A DNA stretch of 64,000 bases, taken from positions 124,001-188,000 of the IMG/VR virus record IMGVR_UViG_3300031521_001337. The stretch is one strand, 5' to 3'. The translations under genes and the position numbers were made by a program. Source of the stretch: a virus. This document shows, piece by piece, positions 20,201 to 33,479 of the stretch (position 1 is its first letter; each line of letters opens with the position of its first letter). The notes beneath the pieces are model-generated. The model made no database searches and was not told the origin of the DNA. It saw nothing but the letters and a program-made list of their open reading frames with translations.

Positions 20201-23162
20201 GAATATATGCACCTTTAGTAGAAAGATTTTCATATTGACTTAATATTAAATTTCTAGACCACATATATTTTCTACCTAATTCAGATAGTTCAGTACCATC
20301 AGCATTATTCAATTTAAGATTACTAACTGATATTCTTTTACCATCTTCCATATTATAATCAAAAATATCATCAACATCTATATTAAAATGTTTAGCTATT
20401 TGTTCAGCAATGTGTTCAGATTTAACATGATAAGTTCCTTCGAATTTAGTATTTAATTTGATTTCTTTTGGAGAAATATGTGTATTTTCTAATGTTCAAG
20501 AAGCTAAACTTCCTTCCATATTTTTACTCCATTCATTAAATAATGATTGATCATTAAATATCATGAAATTAGTTTTAAGAGCTTGATTAATTTTCAAAGC
20601 CTTTTTACCATCAACTGAATATTCAGAATAATGTAAATCTCTAACTATTTCAGGATTTCTAAAATTATCATCATTACTATGATTATGTGTATAAGATCTT
20701 GTTAATTTTTCAATAGCTTTAACACTAGTATTTTTTTCAAAGAATTCTTCAATTTGACTAATTTTATCTTTAGGATCACGTACTGTAGATAATGAAGATG
20801 AATTATCAATCAATAATAAATCAGCATGAATATTATTTATAACTGATGTATAATATTGTAATTGATTTTGTTTAAAGTGAGATTTTAATTCATCACTTGA
20901 TAATTTAGCTAGTGTTCCACCTAAGTTATCTGTAACATTTGAATTAATTTCTAAAGCTAATATCTTACCTTTATCAGAAAAATTCCAAGGTTGAATAAAC
21001 ATTCTATCTTCATTAATACTTGACATTAAGAAATTTCTAGTAAATGCAAGTTTAAATAAATCTTTTGAATTTAATTCATCAATTGATTTAGCTTCATTTT
21101 TACCAACTACTTCACTTATAATAGCAGTACCTTTTATTAGATTAGGATTTTGTTTAAAGAAAGTATTAGCATTTGCTTTAGCTAATAATCTTCCAGTTAA
21201 TGCTCCAACATAAGCAATTGACATAGTTGGTCATGAATCACCTTCCGAACTTTTAACTTGTGTTACAACGTTATATTTTTCTTCTTGATGTCTTAATTTA
21301 AATAACTTTTTAAAGTCAAATTCTTTAGATACATTATCTTCTTGTAGTTTAGCTATAATTTCATCATTAGTTAATACTCTATCAGCTAAAGAGACATCTT
21401 CATTCATAACTTTAATATCTTTCATTAAAAGATTTTCTAATGATTTTCTAGTATTAGCTGTTAATGGATCTGATTCAGATTTAGTAGAACCTAAAAATGA
21501 TTCTTTACTTTCTTTAGATAACTGTATATCAGCATATTTATCAATAAATGCAAATACTCCACCATAAGTAGAAAAATCAGCATCTCTAAATATAGTAGAA
21601 TCTGTTTTAAGTTTTTGCTTATAAGAAACTGTATTATTTACAAGTTGTTTGAAATCCACACCTACTTTAGTATCCATATGTAGATTGTCAACAGTTGTAC
21701 CATTTCCTTCTACATCTTCCGATCTATATGTATTTTTAACTGTATTTCTTATAGCGTGAATTAATATTTGTTCAATATCAATTGGTTTATCAGATATACC
21801 GATATTAGTTGCTTTCCATTCATTAAATAATCCCACAACTCCAGTATCTCTATGATATAAGAAATCATGAATACTATACATATAATTTTTAATGATACTT
21901 AAATCATCATATTTATCAGATTCATTTACTAAAGCTTTTAATATTGTTCTGAATGGTATATCGTTATTATCACGTTCATGTCTTTCAAATGCTTCATCAA
22001 CTGTTAGTTTTGAACCTTTAATATTAAGTGTTAAGTCTTGAGGTAATGAATTCATTACTGCTCCAATAACATTAACACTAGTTGTTCCTAATGTAATACG
22101 ATTATTTCCAAATAAATATCCTGAAGTTTTATCTCCATTTGATTCTTCAGATTCTTCAATTACATTGTGTTGTTTGAATGGGATGATATTAGAAAGTAAT
22201 TTAAATAAACTTGAAGTATGATGTGATACATCAGTTCCTTCTATTGAATCAGAAGCTCATGTTGAAGTAGATGCTCCTTTAAATTTTAATGTATATTTAA
22301 ATTCACTATTAGAAGGAGGTGCATATGTATTCATCCCATCCGGATTTACATTTATTACATCTCCATGTTTTTCTGACATTAATTTATCAAAATTTGTAAG
22401 AATCAACATTCTTATATATCCTGATGTAGTTGAAATACCTTTAGTATCAATACTATATTTATCTAAAGCTTCAAATTTAGTTGTTACTGATTCTAATACT
22501 TTAGAATATGGTGTTTTACCATCTGTATCTGGAAAAAATAAATCAGGATTCAATCTAAATGCACGAGATCCAGTAGAATCTTTATCTGTATTATACAGAT
22601 TAGAATCTTTTACTTCAGTTACTCCTGAAACTTTAGTTAGATATTTTCAAATATCATTCTTATAAACAAAGATATTATGTTCCAATGCTAAATCAGATAC
22701 TACAAAGTTATTAAATCCGTTATCCCTGTTATCGTTATTAACGAATGAAACAGCATACATAGCGTACTCTAATTCAGAATCTAAAAAATTTTCAAGTGAT
22801 TTATCATGTTTTAATAGTTTTGCTATATTTGAAGCATCTATTAAAGTTGGATTAGTTGATAACGATCCAGATGTTTTAGATAGTCCATATCTAACTTGAG
22901 ATATAATCTCATTAATATTATCAGAAGTTAAGTTAGGTTTGTTTAACTTTGACATTGATAAATATAACGAATTGAAATCATACACCCGTGCTTCAGGAGA
23001 TTCTTCTATTCCCTTTAATATAAAATCTGACGCAGCAGATATTTCTTCATTTAATTTTTCATTATCTACTAAATCAGAACCGAAAATACCAAGGGGTTCT
23101 ATCCCCTTGGCACCATTCAGTTTCTTGATTATTGCTTTAAAATTTTGTGAACATTTACTCAT
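14208..23162 (-). CDS. Virion DNA-dependent RNA polymerase, crAss-like (TGA=Trp)
   Basis: 2,984 residues when TGA is Trp; every gap between fragments was checked for TAA/TAG. The catalytic signature QGSDFDIDKVYMM lies at about residues 2049-2061, with Asp 2052, 2054 and 2056 as the metal-binding triad. This DxDxD loop in a double-psi barrel is typical of the crAss-like virion RNA polymerase and its YonO/QDE-1-like relatives. In studied crAss-like phages the enzyme is packaged and injected with the DNA to transcribe early genes. At nearly 3,000 residues this protein is larger than the about 2,200-residue studied enzyme, so it probably carries extra domains. Start ATG 23162 follows an in-frame TAA. 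Confidence 0.92.
23089..23110 (-). other. Perfect GC-rich stem-loop near the start of the RNA polymerase gene
   Basis: CCAAGGGG and CCCCTTGG form an uninterrupted eight-pair stem with a six-base loop, 50-75 bases downstream of the start codon, in otherwise A+T-rich sequence. Confidence 0.8.
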
Positions 23163-23169
23163 TTTTTAT

Positions 23170-26100
23170 TTAAAATTTACAATTGTATTGGTTATTATCA
23201 TTTAATCCACTTAATACTAGATTTTTGATTAATGAATTGTTTTTATTAAGTTGAACATTTTTATCAGGACCTAATTCAAATAATGAACTTAGGGCACTAG
23301 TTATATTTAATCCGTCCATCTTTAACACTCCATTTTCAACATCTAAATCATCATAATTTTGATCAATAAATCCATTTATTATTTTGCTTACTACAGCTTT
23401 ACTTTTTTCAACATCTTTTGCTTTGTCAAACAAATTACCAAGTGGAACTCCAAATGTATTACCTTCAAAATCAAATGATATGTGATTTGGTATTTCTACT
23501 CCAACTAATGTTGGTTCAGTTTTTACATTATTAGTATTTACTTCGTTTCCACCAATCTTACTTAATATTTTATCCATATTTAACATAATTTGATTAGGTT
23601 CAACAGGATATTGCATTTCATAATTATTATTAGTAGATACTGGTAATTTACCTTCAAATTCACCACTAACAGCAGGAGAATCAATAATAGTATTGTAATA
23701 GATAGGTTTGTCATAAGTTTGAACAAAACTATTAAATCTAGTTACAGTATCTTCGTATTGAGATTTACCTTCTGTCATTATATTATGTATAACATATAAA
23801 GGATTTGGAATTTTAACAGGTATAACATCTCTAAATCTATTTCCGATTATGGATTTTAATTTAGGATTTTCTAATAAATCATCAAAAGTTTTTTGAGTTG
23901 ATGCATCATTGTTTATAAATCGCCCTAAATCCATTAAAGTTTCTACAATATGAAATGATTCTAAATCATTCTTAGATAAATAATTTTTCCAAGAAATATG
24001 ATTAACCATATCATCAATAATAGTATCAATGTTTTTACCAGCAACTTGTTCAGATTTTAAGAAATCATAGAATACTTTCCATCCAGTATATTTAGACATT
24101 AATGCTAATTTTTTATATTTAGCATCTACATCTGTTTCATGGTCAGCAAGATGTTCTTGATTTTTTAATTTCTTATCAGCTTTAAGTTCTGTATCAGCTG
24201 TAGTTATTTGTGTTCAAGCTTCACTTAAAGTTCTACTTTTAGCATTTAATACAACTAATTTAGAATATTTAATATTTCCTTTAACATATTCAATAGTAAC
24301 ATAAGGTCTATAAGCATATCGGTTGTAATATTCTTCCGAGTTTCTTAATGTGAATTCATCATTAGTTTCATTCTTACCTTGAGTATTATAAGGAGTTTGT
24401 CTGTATTCTTCCATTGTTTTTTTAATATATTTAAGATAATCTCCATTTTGTAATACACCATGTGCATCATATTTTGGACCTCTAAATACTTTAATCTCAC
24501 TAATGAAAGCTCCTGGAAATTTAGCTTTTAAATCTTTTACAGTTATAGCAGAATCCTTTTTAAAGGCATCTTTTTGAGCATCATTCATAGTTGGAACTTG
24601 AACTCCCATATATGTTTTAATATCAGCACTATCAACTGTAATATCTCCTTTACTTGCTAAATCATATAACTTAGAAAGTTTTTCGAAATCAACATTAGCT
24701 TTAACAGCAGGATTTGAAATATCAGGCAATGCTGAAAGAGTTATAAAATGATTTGCACCACCAATTTCAACATTCATTCCAAGAACATAAATATCTTTAC
24801 CTTTTAAAGCATTACTATTTACTAGTTTACCATAAGGATCAGTATACTCTCCACTTTTAAGTTTTCTTATTACTAAATCTTTTTGTTTAGTATCATTATT
24901 AAATAATCTAAAATCATCAGGTCTAGTATAAATTGTGTTATCAATTGTAGAAAATAATACTAAATTTTTCCATTTAATATAATCGCCAACAACATCTCTA
25001 ACACTTTGATCAGATATATTTACTAATCTAAGAATTGAACCTAAATCAGTTCCAGTACTATTCTTTATTAAGTCATCAATATCAATATCAGATCCAATTA
25101 TTTTATCTAAGTTATTAGAAATATCATGAATTCCAATATTATTAAAGAATGAATATCCTAATATATTACTAGGATCTTTAGTTTGAACAGTAGTAGAAAT
25201 TGGAGTAATTATTTCAGGGTCTGAAGTTTCTTTCCAATCGGTATTAAATTTCTCATTTACAACTTTAACATCTTTATGTTTTATAGGATCAGATTGTTTA
25301 TAATCCTTTGTCATATCTGATAATTCATCAATTCTCTTAGTTAAGAAATCTTTAGCTCTATCGTTATCAAATACTTTTTCTTCTGTACTTAATGACATTT
25401 CTGTTTTAATTCCAAAATTATCTAATAGAGTTTTAGAACCAACAATTAAAGTTCCAATTTTAGATCTAGTAACAAGAGTATATAAACTACGTATAGTATC
25501 AAAATCAGAATCAGATATTTTAATTGGATCAAGAATTACTACTTGATCAAATTCTTCACCTTGTACATTTTTAGAATAAACTTTAATGTCAGCAGATTGA
25601 ATACCTAAAGTACTTGTAATTAAAGATTGTGTTGAATCAGATAATTTACCACTATCAGTTAAGAACACAATTTCTTTAGAAGTATCTAATTTTAAAAGAT
25701 CAGCTTTTGTAAGATTATCTACAAACTTATCTCCATTTAAAAATGTTTTATCATAATAAACTAAAGTAGGTCTATATTTAATAGGTTCTTTCAAATATGA
25801 ATCTCTATAAATAGCATCTGTAAAATTCTCCATAAGAATACAATTATCATTATGGTGTACATTCTTAGATCTAATTGTACTTTTAAGTTTAATAGATCTA
25901 GGAGTAGATATATTCTGTGTAGAAAATGATGTAGTACCAATTTTACTTCCATTTTGTAAATTATCACCCATTGCAATAACATAGTAGTTATTGTTTTTAG
26001 CTAGATAATTAAACATTTGCCATTCAAGTGTAGATAATTGACTCATCTCATCAATCATTACAATTTTAGAACCTTCAATATTATGACCTAAGAATACAGA

Positions 26101-29100
26101 ATCTAACCATTTTTCATTTATAGCAACTGCACCATCTCCTTCACCTTTTATAAAAATCTCAGGATTTAAATCATCATATTTATCTTGTTCTATTAAATTT
26201 AATTGTTCCATGTATTCATCATACTTAGAACCAATCATTGTTTTAATGTAGTCTTTAATTAAGTCTTCTTTTATTTCAACAGATACCTGATTCTTTAAAT
26301 TCTCTTTTAATCCAGTAAGTGTTTTAGGTGTTGGTGCTAAAGCATGAATAGAAATATTTTCACTCGGAACTTTAGAATCAATTATCATTCTTAAAGGAAA
26401 GTTTCCTAAAATTGTAGTTTTACCTGTTCCAGCAGAGCCAAGAACATTAAATACATATCCAATAGAGAAACTTCTAGATTGATCAATAGCTTGTTTATAG
26501 GCTTCTTTTTCAGTAATTGTAGTACCTGCATCTTTTGCATCAGCAAGTATAGAATTCTTTAAAGTATAAATACTAGGTTGTACAAACTCTATAGAATGAG
26601 CCATTATATCTTTTCCTAATCTACCATTAAAATAAGCTTGTTCTTGTCTTTGTACAAATTGTTGTACAAAAAATGGAGCTTTTACTTCCGACAAAGATAC
26701 TTCATTTTCTAGTAACTTTTTATAGTTTAGATAAAAATCTTTACTACTAAGAGCCAGTACAGAATGTAAATAAAAATATCAATCTTTTTTCTCAAGTTGA
26801 GTCAAATCCTTTGTCAGATTAGAATCCTTACCATCAATAATTGACTTGATAATATTTTCAGAATTATCATTGCCTTTAAACGGAGCAAAAACTTCATCTA
26901 ATTTGTCTGTCAAGTTTCCTTCAGCATTATGAAAATTAGTATAAATTCTATGTTCAAATTCAGCAAGTTTACTTTCAGCTAAAACTATTTTATTAATAGC
27001 ATCAAGATCATTTTGATTTATTAAAGTTCTTCCATTCACAGTTAGTTTACCTGCTGAAATTTCAGAACCATCAGTCATTCTTTTTAAAATAGAACTAACT
27101 AATGCTGTTTTGATTAAATTATGTTCTTCAATTAAAGATCCAGAGTTTCTTTCTGCAAGAGTTTTAAAATAGTTTAATTTATCTGAAATGAAAGTTAAAT
27201 CATCATTTATGATCTTAGCTGACGTACTATCAACCAATCCAAATTTTCCACTAACTTCTTCGAACTTTTCAGCAGCCATATTTAATGAAACATTATAACC
27301 ATACAAATCACCACCTAATCCTACTTCTGTAGAAGTCATTGCTGAAATTACAGAACGTACAGCAGTTATTGTAGATAAAGCTTTATTTAATTGATCAATT
27401 TGAACATTATTTCTAATAAATTGAGACGGTGCTACAATATTATCAAATAAATCATAATTATCTCTTAATAGTTTAAAGAATGAAATAGGACCTGTTTTAC
27501 CTCATAGATTTATCTGAAACTCATTCAACTTGTCCAAAAACGTATTCATTTTACGTTTATTGTATTTAAGAATTTCATGAATGTTTAAATAGTCTTTATA
27601 TCCACGATCAATTAAAGCTTTACCTAATTCTGAATTTTCATCGAATTCAAAATTATCTAAATCAGGAATTAATGCAGAAAGAGAACTATTTTGAATATTT
27701 ACTCTAATTTCATTAGCAGCATCTGTTAATTCTTTAACCGCTTCATTATCTAAATCTTCACCTCTAGCAATTACATTATTAGCATATTTAATTAATAAAG
27801 ATCTACGTGGTGAAATCTTATCATTGCCTTTTGTAAAAGTATAATAATCATCATCAGAATGTAGCGCTTCATTATAAACTTCTTCTAATTTAGGATCTGA
27901 ATTTCCTTGATTGATAGATATTTGATCCATTTTACTTTTAACAGTAGAATTGAATACATCTTGAATTTCAGTAAGTGTTACATCAGTTCCTTTATTTTGA
28001 ACATAAGTATCTAATGCTGTAACAATATCATGAGTAACTTCATCAGTATCTTTGTCAAATCAGTCTGCTAAAATTTGGTCAGCATCAGAAAAACTAATAA
28101 TTCCATCTTCATTAGTAACACTAGATAATTCATCTAATACTTTATTAGCTTCAACTAATAATTTAGATTTTATTAAATCTTTATTAACAGCTTTCTTTTC
28201 ATATCCATTAACGTGGATTGTTCCAATGTTCCCAATAGTTGTAATTTCACTATCTTTGGCTAAATGTTGCATTAGAACATCTTCTGTAGCTAAATCCGCA
28301 GATTGAGAAATTGTTTCTTTCTCACCCATGATTTGTTTTACTCGTCCATTTTTACTTCCGTTATAAGCATCAAATGCTTTTTGTATAATACCGTAATCTA
28401 ACTCTGTAGACGGAAGACCTAATGAATTTACAATAGCAAATAAATGTTCTTTATCTCCAGTACTTAAAGTATTAATATCCCTCTTTTGATTTAATTCTAC
28501 ATCAGCATTATTAATATCAGTATTAATTTCTTCTTGAAGTGGAGCAATTTTTTCATTTATTGTATTAATTTCATCTGGTTCTGTAACAGTAGATAATTGT
28601 TCTTCTAACTTATTTAATTCTTCAAGTTTAGGATTGATTAAAGCATCACGTCTGTTAATTATTTCAACTTTTTGTTCTTCTGGTAAACCAATTTGAATTA
28701 AATTCATATCGTTTAAGAAATGAGCAACATCAATATCAGTATCAGATGTAAGACTTGCAGTTCTAAAACCATTCTTATCTAATTCAGTATTTAATTGTTG
28801 TAATCATTGTCAGTTAGTATAAGCGTCAGTTAAACTTAAACCTTTACCTTTATTTCTAAAGTTAGCTAAGAATGAACTTCTAGTATTAGCATATCCATCA
28901 GCATTAAACTCTGCAATTGAATGTGAGAACTCTTCATTAATTTCCAAAAATCTATCAAACATTGATTTCATTTTGTTTTTAAAATCACCTTTACTTTCAT
29001 CAAATATATTATCAAATTCTGCTTTATAAGTTTTCTTTTCAGATTCACTAAGTGAATAGAAATCTTTATCATATTTATCTTTAACATAATCGTCAACAGA

Positions 29101-31617
29101 TAAAGAAATAAATGGTGCGTGTAAATTTTTATTTAATGTAAATAGTGATAACTTATGATAGTATTCAGCCTTTTCACCTTTTAATAATTCTTCAACTAAC
29201 TTTCTTTTTTCATTAAGTTTAGATTGAATATCACCTTTACCTACTTCATTTTTATTTACACTTTTATCATCTTTTTCAGTTTGTACATTTTCTAATTGAG
29301 TAGTAAGATCTACAATATCTCCAATTAATTGAGTAAAATCTGATTTTACAAAAGAATCAGTTCCGTTTTTCTTTAAATCAGCAATTCTAATATCATCAAC
29401 AATTGCTTTTCTAATAACAGATTCATCATCTTCTTTTATGTTTTCAAGATTTAAAATTCTATCAGCATTTTGAATATATGCTTTAGTAGCATTAGCAATA
29501 ACATCAGCTTGACTCATTCCACTATCACCATCTTTAGCTAGATAAATTTGTTTACCATCTACATTAGTTGTAACTGGAGATAAATCAGTACTTCCAAATC
29601 TACTTTTTTGTTTATCAATTTCTTTATATAAATCTTCTGCTTGACCATTAGCTACAAGTTGAAGTACATTATATTTTGTTTCTTGTTCAATACCGTGTCC
29701 AGATAAAATAGGTGATATAACTGAATGTTCTAATTCAAACATAGGTCCTCCAACCATACCTCCAACTAAGTTAGATACATAACGTTCAAATCCTGATTTA
29801 CTAAATACATTATCAAATCCTCCAAATGAACCTTGTTTCTTAGTAAATCCACAAGCACTCATAATATCAACAATACCTTTAGCTGCATCAGAAGCAAGTT
29901 CTTCTGAAACTTCTTCAATACCTTCAATCATTGATACTTTAAATAATTTTTCAGCTAATTGACTTTCTCCAATAGGTTGTGTAATTAAATTTTGAAATCC
30001 TTGTTTAGCTTTTGAAAATACATTCCCCAATGCTTTTTTACCAGCAATTTTATCTGTTGCAAGTAAATTAACAGCTTCTTGTGTTTCACCCATTAATTCA
30101 CGAGTAACACTTCTAATTCCAGCTTTATTAACTTCTTCAGTATAACCTGTAGATTTATCTAAAAACCAGTGACCTAAATTATTATTCTTCATTAAAGCAT
30201 ATTGACCTGATGCGGCTAATAATGCAGCAAAACCTGCTGTTCTATTATCATATCCTCCAGCTTTAGCATCACCATAAACATCAGCAGATTGCGTCATAGC
30301 CATGTAACCTAAGTTTAATGTTTCAGCTAATTGTGATCGTTTATGATTTATAGATTCAAGTGTTCCAATTTTATCGTAGGCAACTTGAGCAAGACGTTCG
30401 TAGTTTTCTTTACTTCTAGTTATACCTTTTACAGCATCACCAATAGCAACATCTTGAAGAATATCTTCAGTTTGATTAGCTAATTTTGCTAAATATTCAG
30501 TCTCATGTGACTTATAAAATAAATTAGACAAACTACCAGCAGCACGTTGTTCATAGATTTGTGAAAAAGTATCTGCAACCATACTTCCCATTTGTTCATA
30601 ATTCCACATAGATTGTGAACCCGCATCTGAAATACTTCTAACATCATATTTAGAAAGATATCCTTGTGCAGTATTCATTGCTTTCCATAGTGATGTTTCA
30701 TTACCTTTTTCAGTATCACCTGTAAATAATGCTTCTGCGGCTTTATAAAAAGTTGGAAGTACAGTAGCTAAACCTAATGCCATTTTCATTCCACCATAAT
30801 ATACATTAACTCCAGGAATTAAATAAGGTGCAACTTGTGTAGCAAGTTTCATAGTAGTCCCAAATACAGATTTATCTTTACCATCAGAATCAAAGAAATC
30901 TACTTTATTTAATTTAGAACCATCAACAGTAATTAAATCCATAGGATTTACTATTTGTTTACCATATACTTCACGTTTACCAAGTGTTTCAATATAAAGA
31001 TTTCCATCTTTATCATATTTCCAATCACCTTTTTTATGATTTACATGTCTTTTTGTCATAGGATCTATATCAGCACCATCTTCATCCCACTGAGCATAAA
31101 CCATTGTAGGTCCCACTAAAGAACCCATTAAACCCATGTCATTAGCTGATTTATCTAATCATTGTTTAGATTCAGAATCATATACTTTTGATTGTTGAGC
31201 TAATTCTCTTAAAGATAAATCAGATACATCAATACTATTTATTCCAGTTTTACTATATAATTGTTTAAACGGATTATAATCCTTAGTTATAACTGGAGCT
31301 ACATCTGCACGTAATGCTCCTTTTGGAGCAGTAAAATCTGTTGGATCATATTCTAACGCTTTAGCTAAAGCTTTATCATTTCCTAGGTCATTATACAACG
31401 ACGCAGCTTTTTGATAAGCTGCGTTGAAGGTTTTGTCATCGAATTTACCAGATGCATCTTTAAACATCGATTGAACTTTATCTAATTTTTTATAATCGTC
31501 CATAGGTAATAGTTGAGTATTACTTGGAACAACATTAGAACTAGCTAAATCGAATAAATTTAAATCTGGTTTCTGCACTAATGCAGAAAATATATCATTT
31601 GGTTTTGTAATTTCCAT
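23170..31617 (-). CDS. Giant virion protein with SF1 helicase-like ATPase domain (TGA=Trp)
   Basis: 2,815 residues with TGA as Trp. N-terminal third: Gly/Ala-rich hydrophobic segments at about residues 240-290 (PYLIPGVNVYYGGMKMALGL), suggesting membrane contact. Middle: long helical, Lys/Glu-rich regions. C-terminal half: Walker A GSAGTGKT at 1727-1734, Walker B-like VMIDEMSQ with DE at 1856-1857, and VTRSK near 2047, the order of superfamily 1 helicases of the RecD/UvrD type. It may help DNA or protein entry, or early transcription, from within the virion; this is inference from its place just upstream of the RNA polymerase gene. TAA at 23170 and ATG at 31617 bound the gene. Confidence 0.85.
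31401..31424 (-). other. Perfect stem-loop inside the helicase-domain giant gene
   Basis: ACGCAGCTT and AAGCTGCGT form a nine-pair stem with a six-base loop, about 193-217 bases after the start codon. Confidence 0.75.
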
Positions 31618-31625
31618 ATTATTGT

Positions 31626-33479
31626 TTATTTACTATTGAAAAAACTGAAATCAGCTTTAACTTGTGGAGTTTCATATTTTTGCAGATCTACTCTAGCATC
31701 TGTTAAGTTTTGTTGTTTATTCTGCATATGACCTGCAATTGAAGCAGCATATATAGAAGCATCTCGTTTATATGGAACTGCAATCATTCCTTTATAATAA
31801 GTGGTTGTCATATCAGTTCAACCAGTAGGAGCCTTAACTTTATTATCTTTTCATACTGTTTTTAAAGCATCTGATACAGTATCTTGTTCTTTACTGTCCA
31901 AGGCTTTAACTTCAGAATTATTATCTGCTTCAGAAGCACCTTCAGCAGTATAACCATACATTATTAAGAATGGTTTTATATTATTGTTTTCTCGTACTAC
32001 AAAATCATTACCAACTTGAACATATCCAAATCCATGACGTTTGTAATAATCATTGATTATAGCAGGAGACCAATCATTTTTATGTTTTTCAATTTCTGAT
32101 TGAACTTCATTAAATTGTTTAAGTGCATTATAATTAACAGTACCATCATTATTAGACGGCATATATACTTTAGCAGCAGTTCCACCATCATAAATAATAT
32201 CATTAGCGCCTTTCATTCCAATAATTTTATCACCAAATGTAGCCTTACTCATATCAACAAGAGAACCATTTTTAGAATTCATTATATTTTTAAATGTAGT
32301 CATACCTAATGGAGTTCCATCTTCTGTAGCTAATCTTGCAGCACCTGTAACATGTAATATCATTTTCTTATTAGTTGTAATATCATTTCATTGCATTGGA
32401 GCTGAACCAGTTTTGCCATTATGTAATAATTCAAAAGGTGATACATTAGCTAATCCTTTTGCCGCGGCTGAAGCTTCTTCTGTAGCTCCTGGTAATTTCT
32501 CTGGAGAAATCGCAGAAGATGTTTTAGCAGTTGTATTAGTAATCAACATATCTAATATAAAATCTCTTGGATCTTTACCACCATTAACTATAGCAGTTGC
32601 TTTTAGTTTTTGTTGAGCATGAACATCCATTGTTTTTCATAAATAGTCTAAAGCTTTATCAATATGATTTCTTTCTGAACTATTTTCTGTAATAACTTTA
32701 TAATGATCTCCAGGAGTGTTAATTATTTGATTTAAACTTTCTAAAGCAGATTGTTGTTCTTTTGTTGGACCTTTTACTGATACTTGTGATTTTAAAATAT
32801 CATACTGTCCTTTAACTTGATCTTTAGAATAAAAATTTTCATTATGAGTATCTTCTGTTCCTAAAGAAGCAATTAAATCTTTAAGATTAGTTTTTATTTT
32901 ATCTAACCCAATAGCATTATTTGCAACATCAAATATTGAATTTTGTCCTGATAATTTAGGATTATATTGTCTTTCATTTAATAACTCTGCAACAGATAAT
33001 AGTTTATATTGATCTTTGTGTTTATCGTATTCGTTAACGTTAATTGCACTAACATTTCCTTTAGCATCTTTACCATAAACCATATCATTATTTACAGCAA
33101 CTTCACCATAACCTCCTGCAGCAGTAGCTGTTTTAGCAGCTTCATCTCAAGCAGATTTACTTTGTTTAAGTTCATTAATTTTACCAACTAATCTTAATGA
33201 CATTGCTCTATTATTACTTTGAGCATATGGATACATACTTCCCGAATTAGTTGATTCAATTTTAGCTAATTCAGAAACAAATCCGTTAACATCATTTACT
33301 AAACCTTTACCCATTAAATCTTTAAATACATCATCATCTAACATAGATGAAATAGTATGTTTACTTTCTTTAGATGAACTAGATGATGAAGAAGTTGCTT
33401 GTACAGGTTGTTGTTCAATGATGGGGGTGAATGTTGCAAACCCACCCCCTTGTTGAAATTTATTTATATTATATTTCAT
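31626..33479 (-). CDS. Late virion-associated protein with FQQGGG N terminus (TGA=Trp)
   Basis: 617 residues. The N terminus MKYNINKFQQGGGFATFTP carries the short FQxGG tag seen on several neighbours, followed by a Ser-rich linker (residues about 30-37). The rest has no motif I recognise. It lies between the 2,815-aa and 1,302-aa genes, eight bases from the first and sharing one base (TAATG) with the second, so it probably belongs to the same packaged-protein set. TGA codons at 31851, 32388, 32637 and 33147 (low coordinates) are read as Trp. Confidence 0.78.
33423..33449 (-). other. GC-rich stem-loop at the start of the 617-aa gene
   Basis: GGGGGTG and CACCCCC form a seven-pair, almost all G-C stem with a 13-base loop, 30-57 bases from the start codon. 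Confidence 0.7.
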
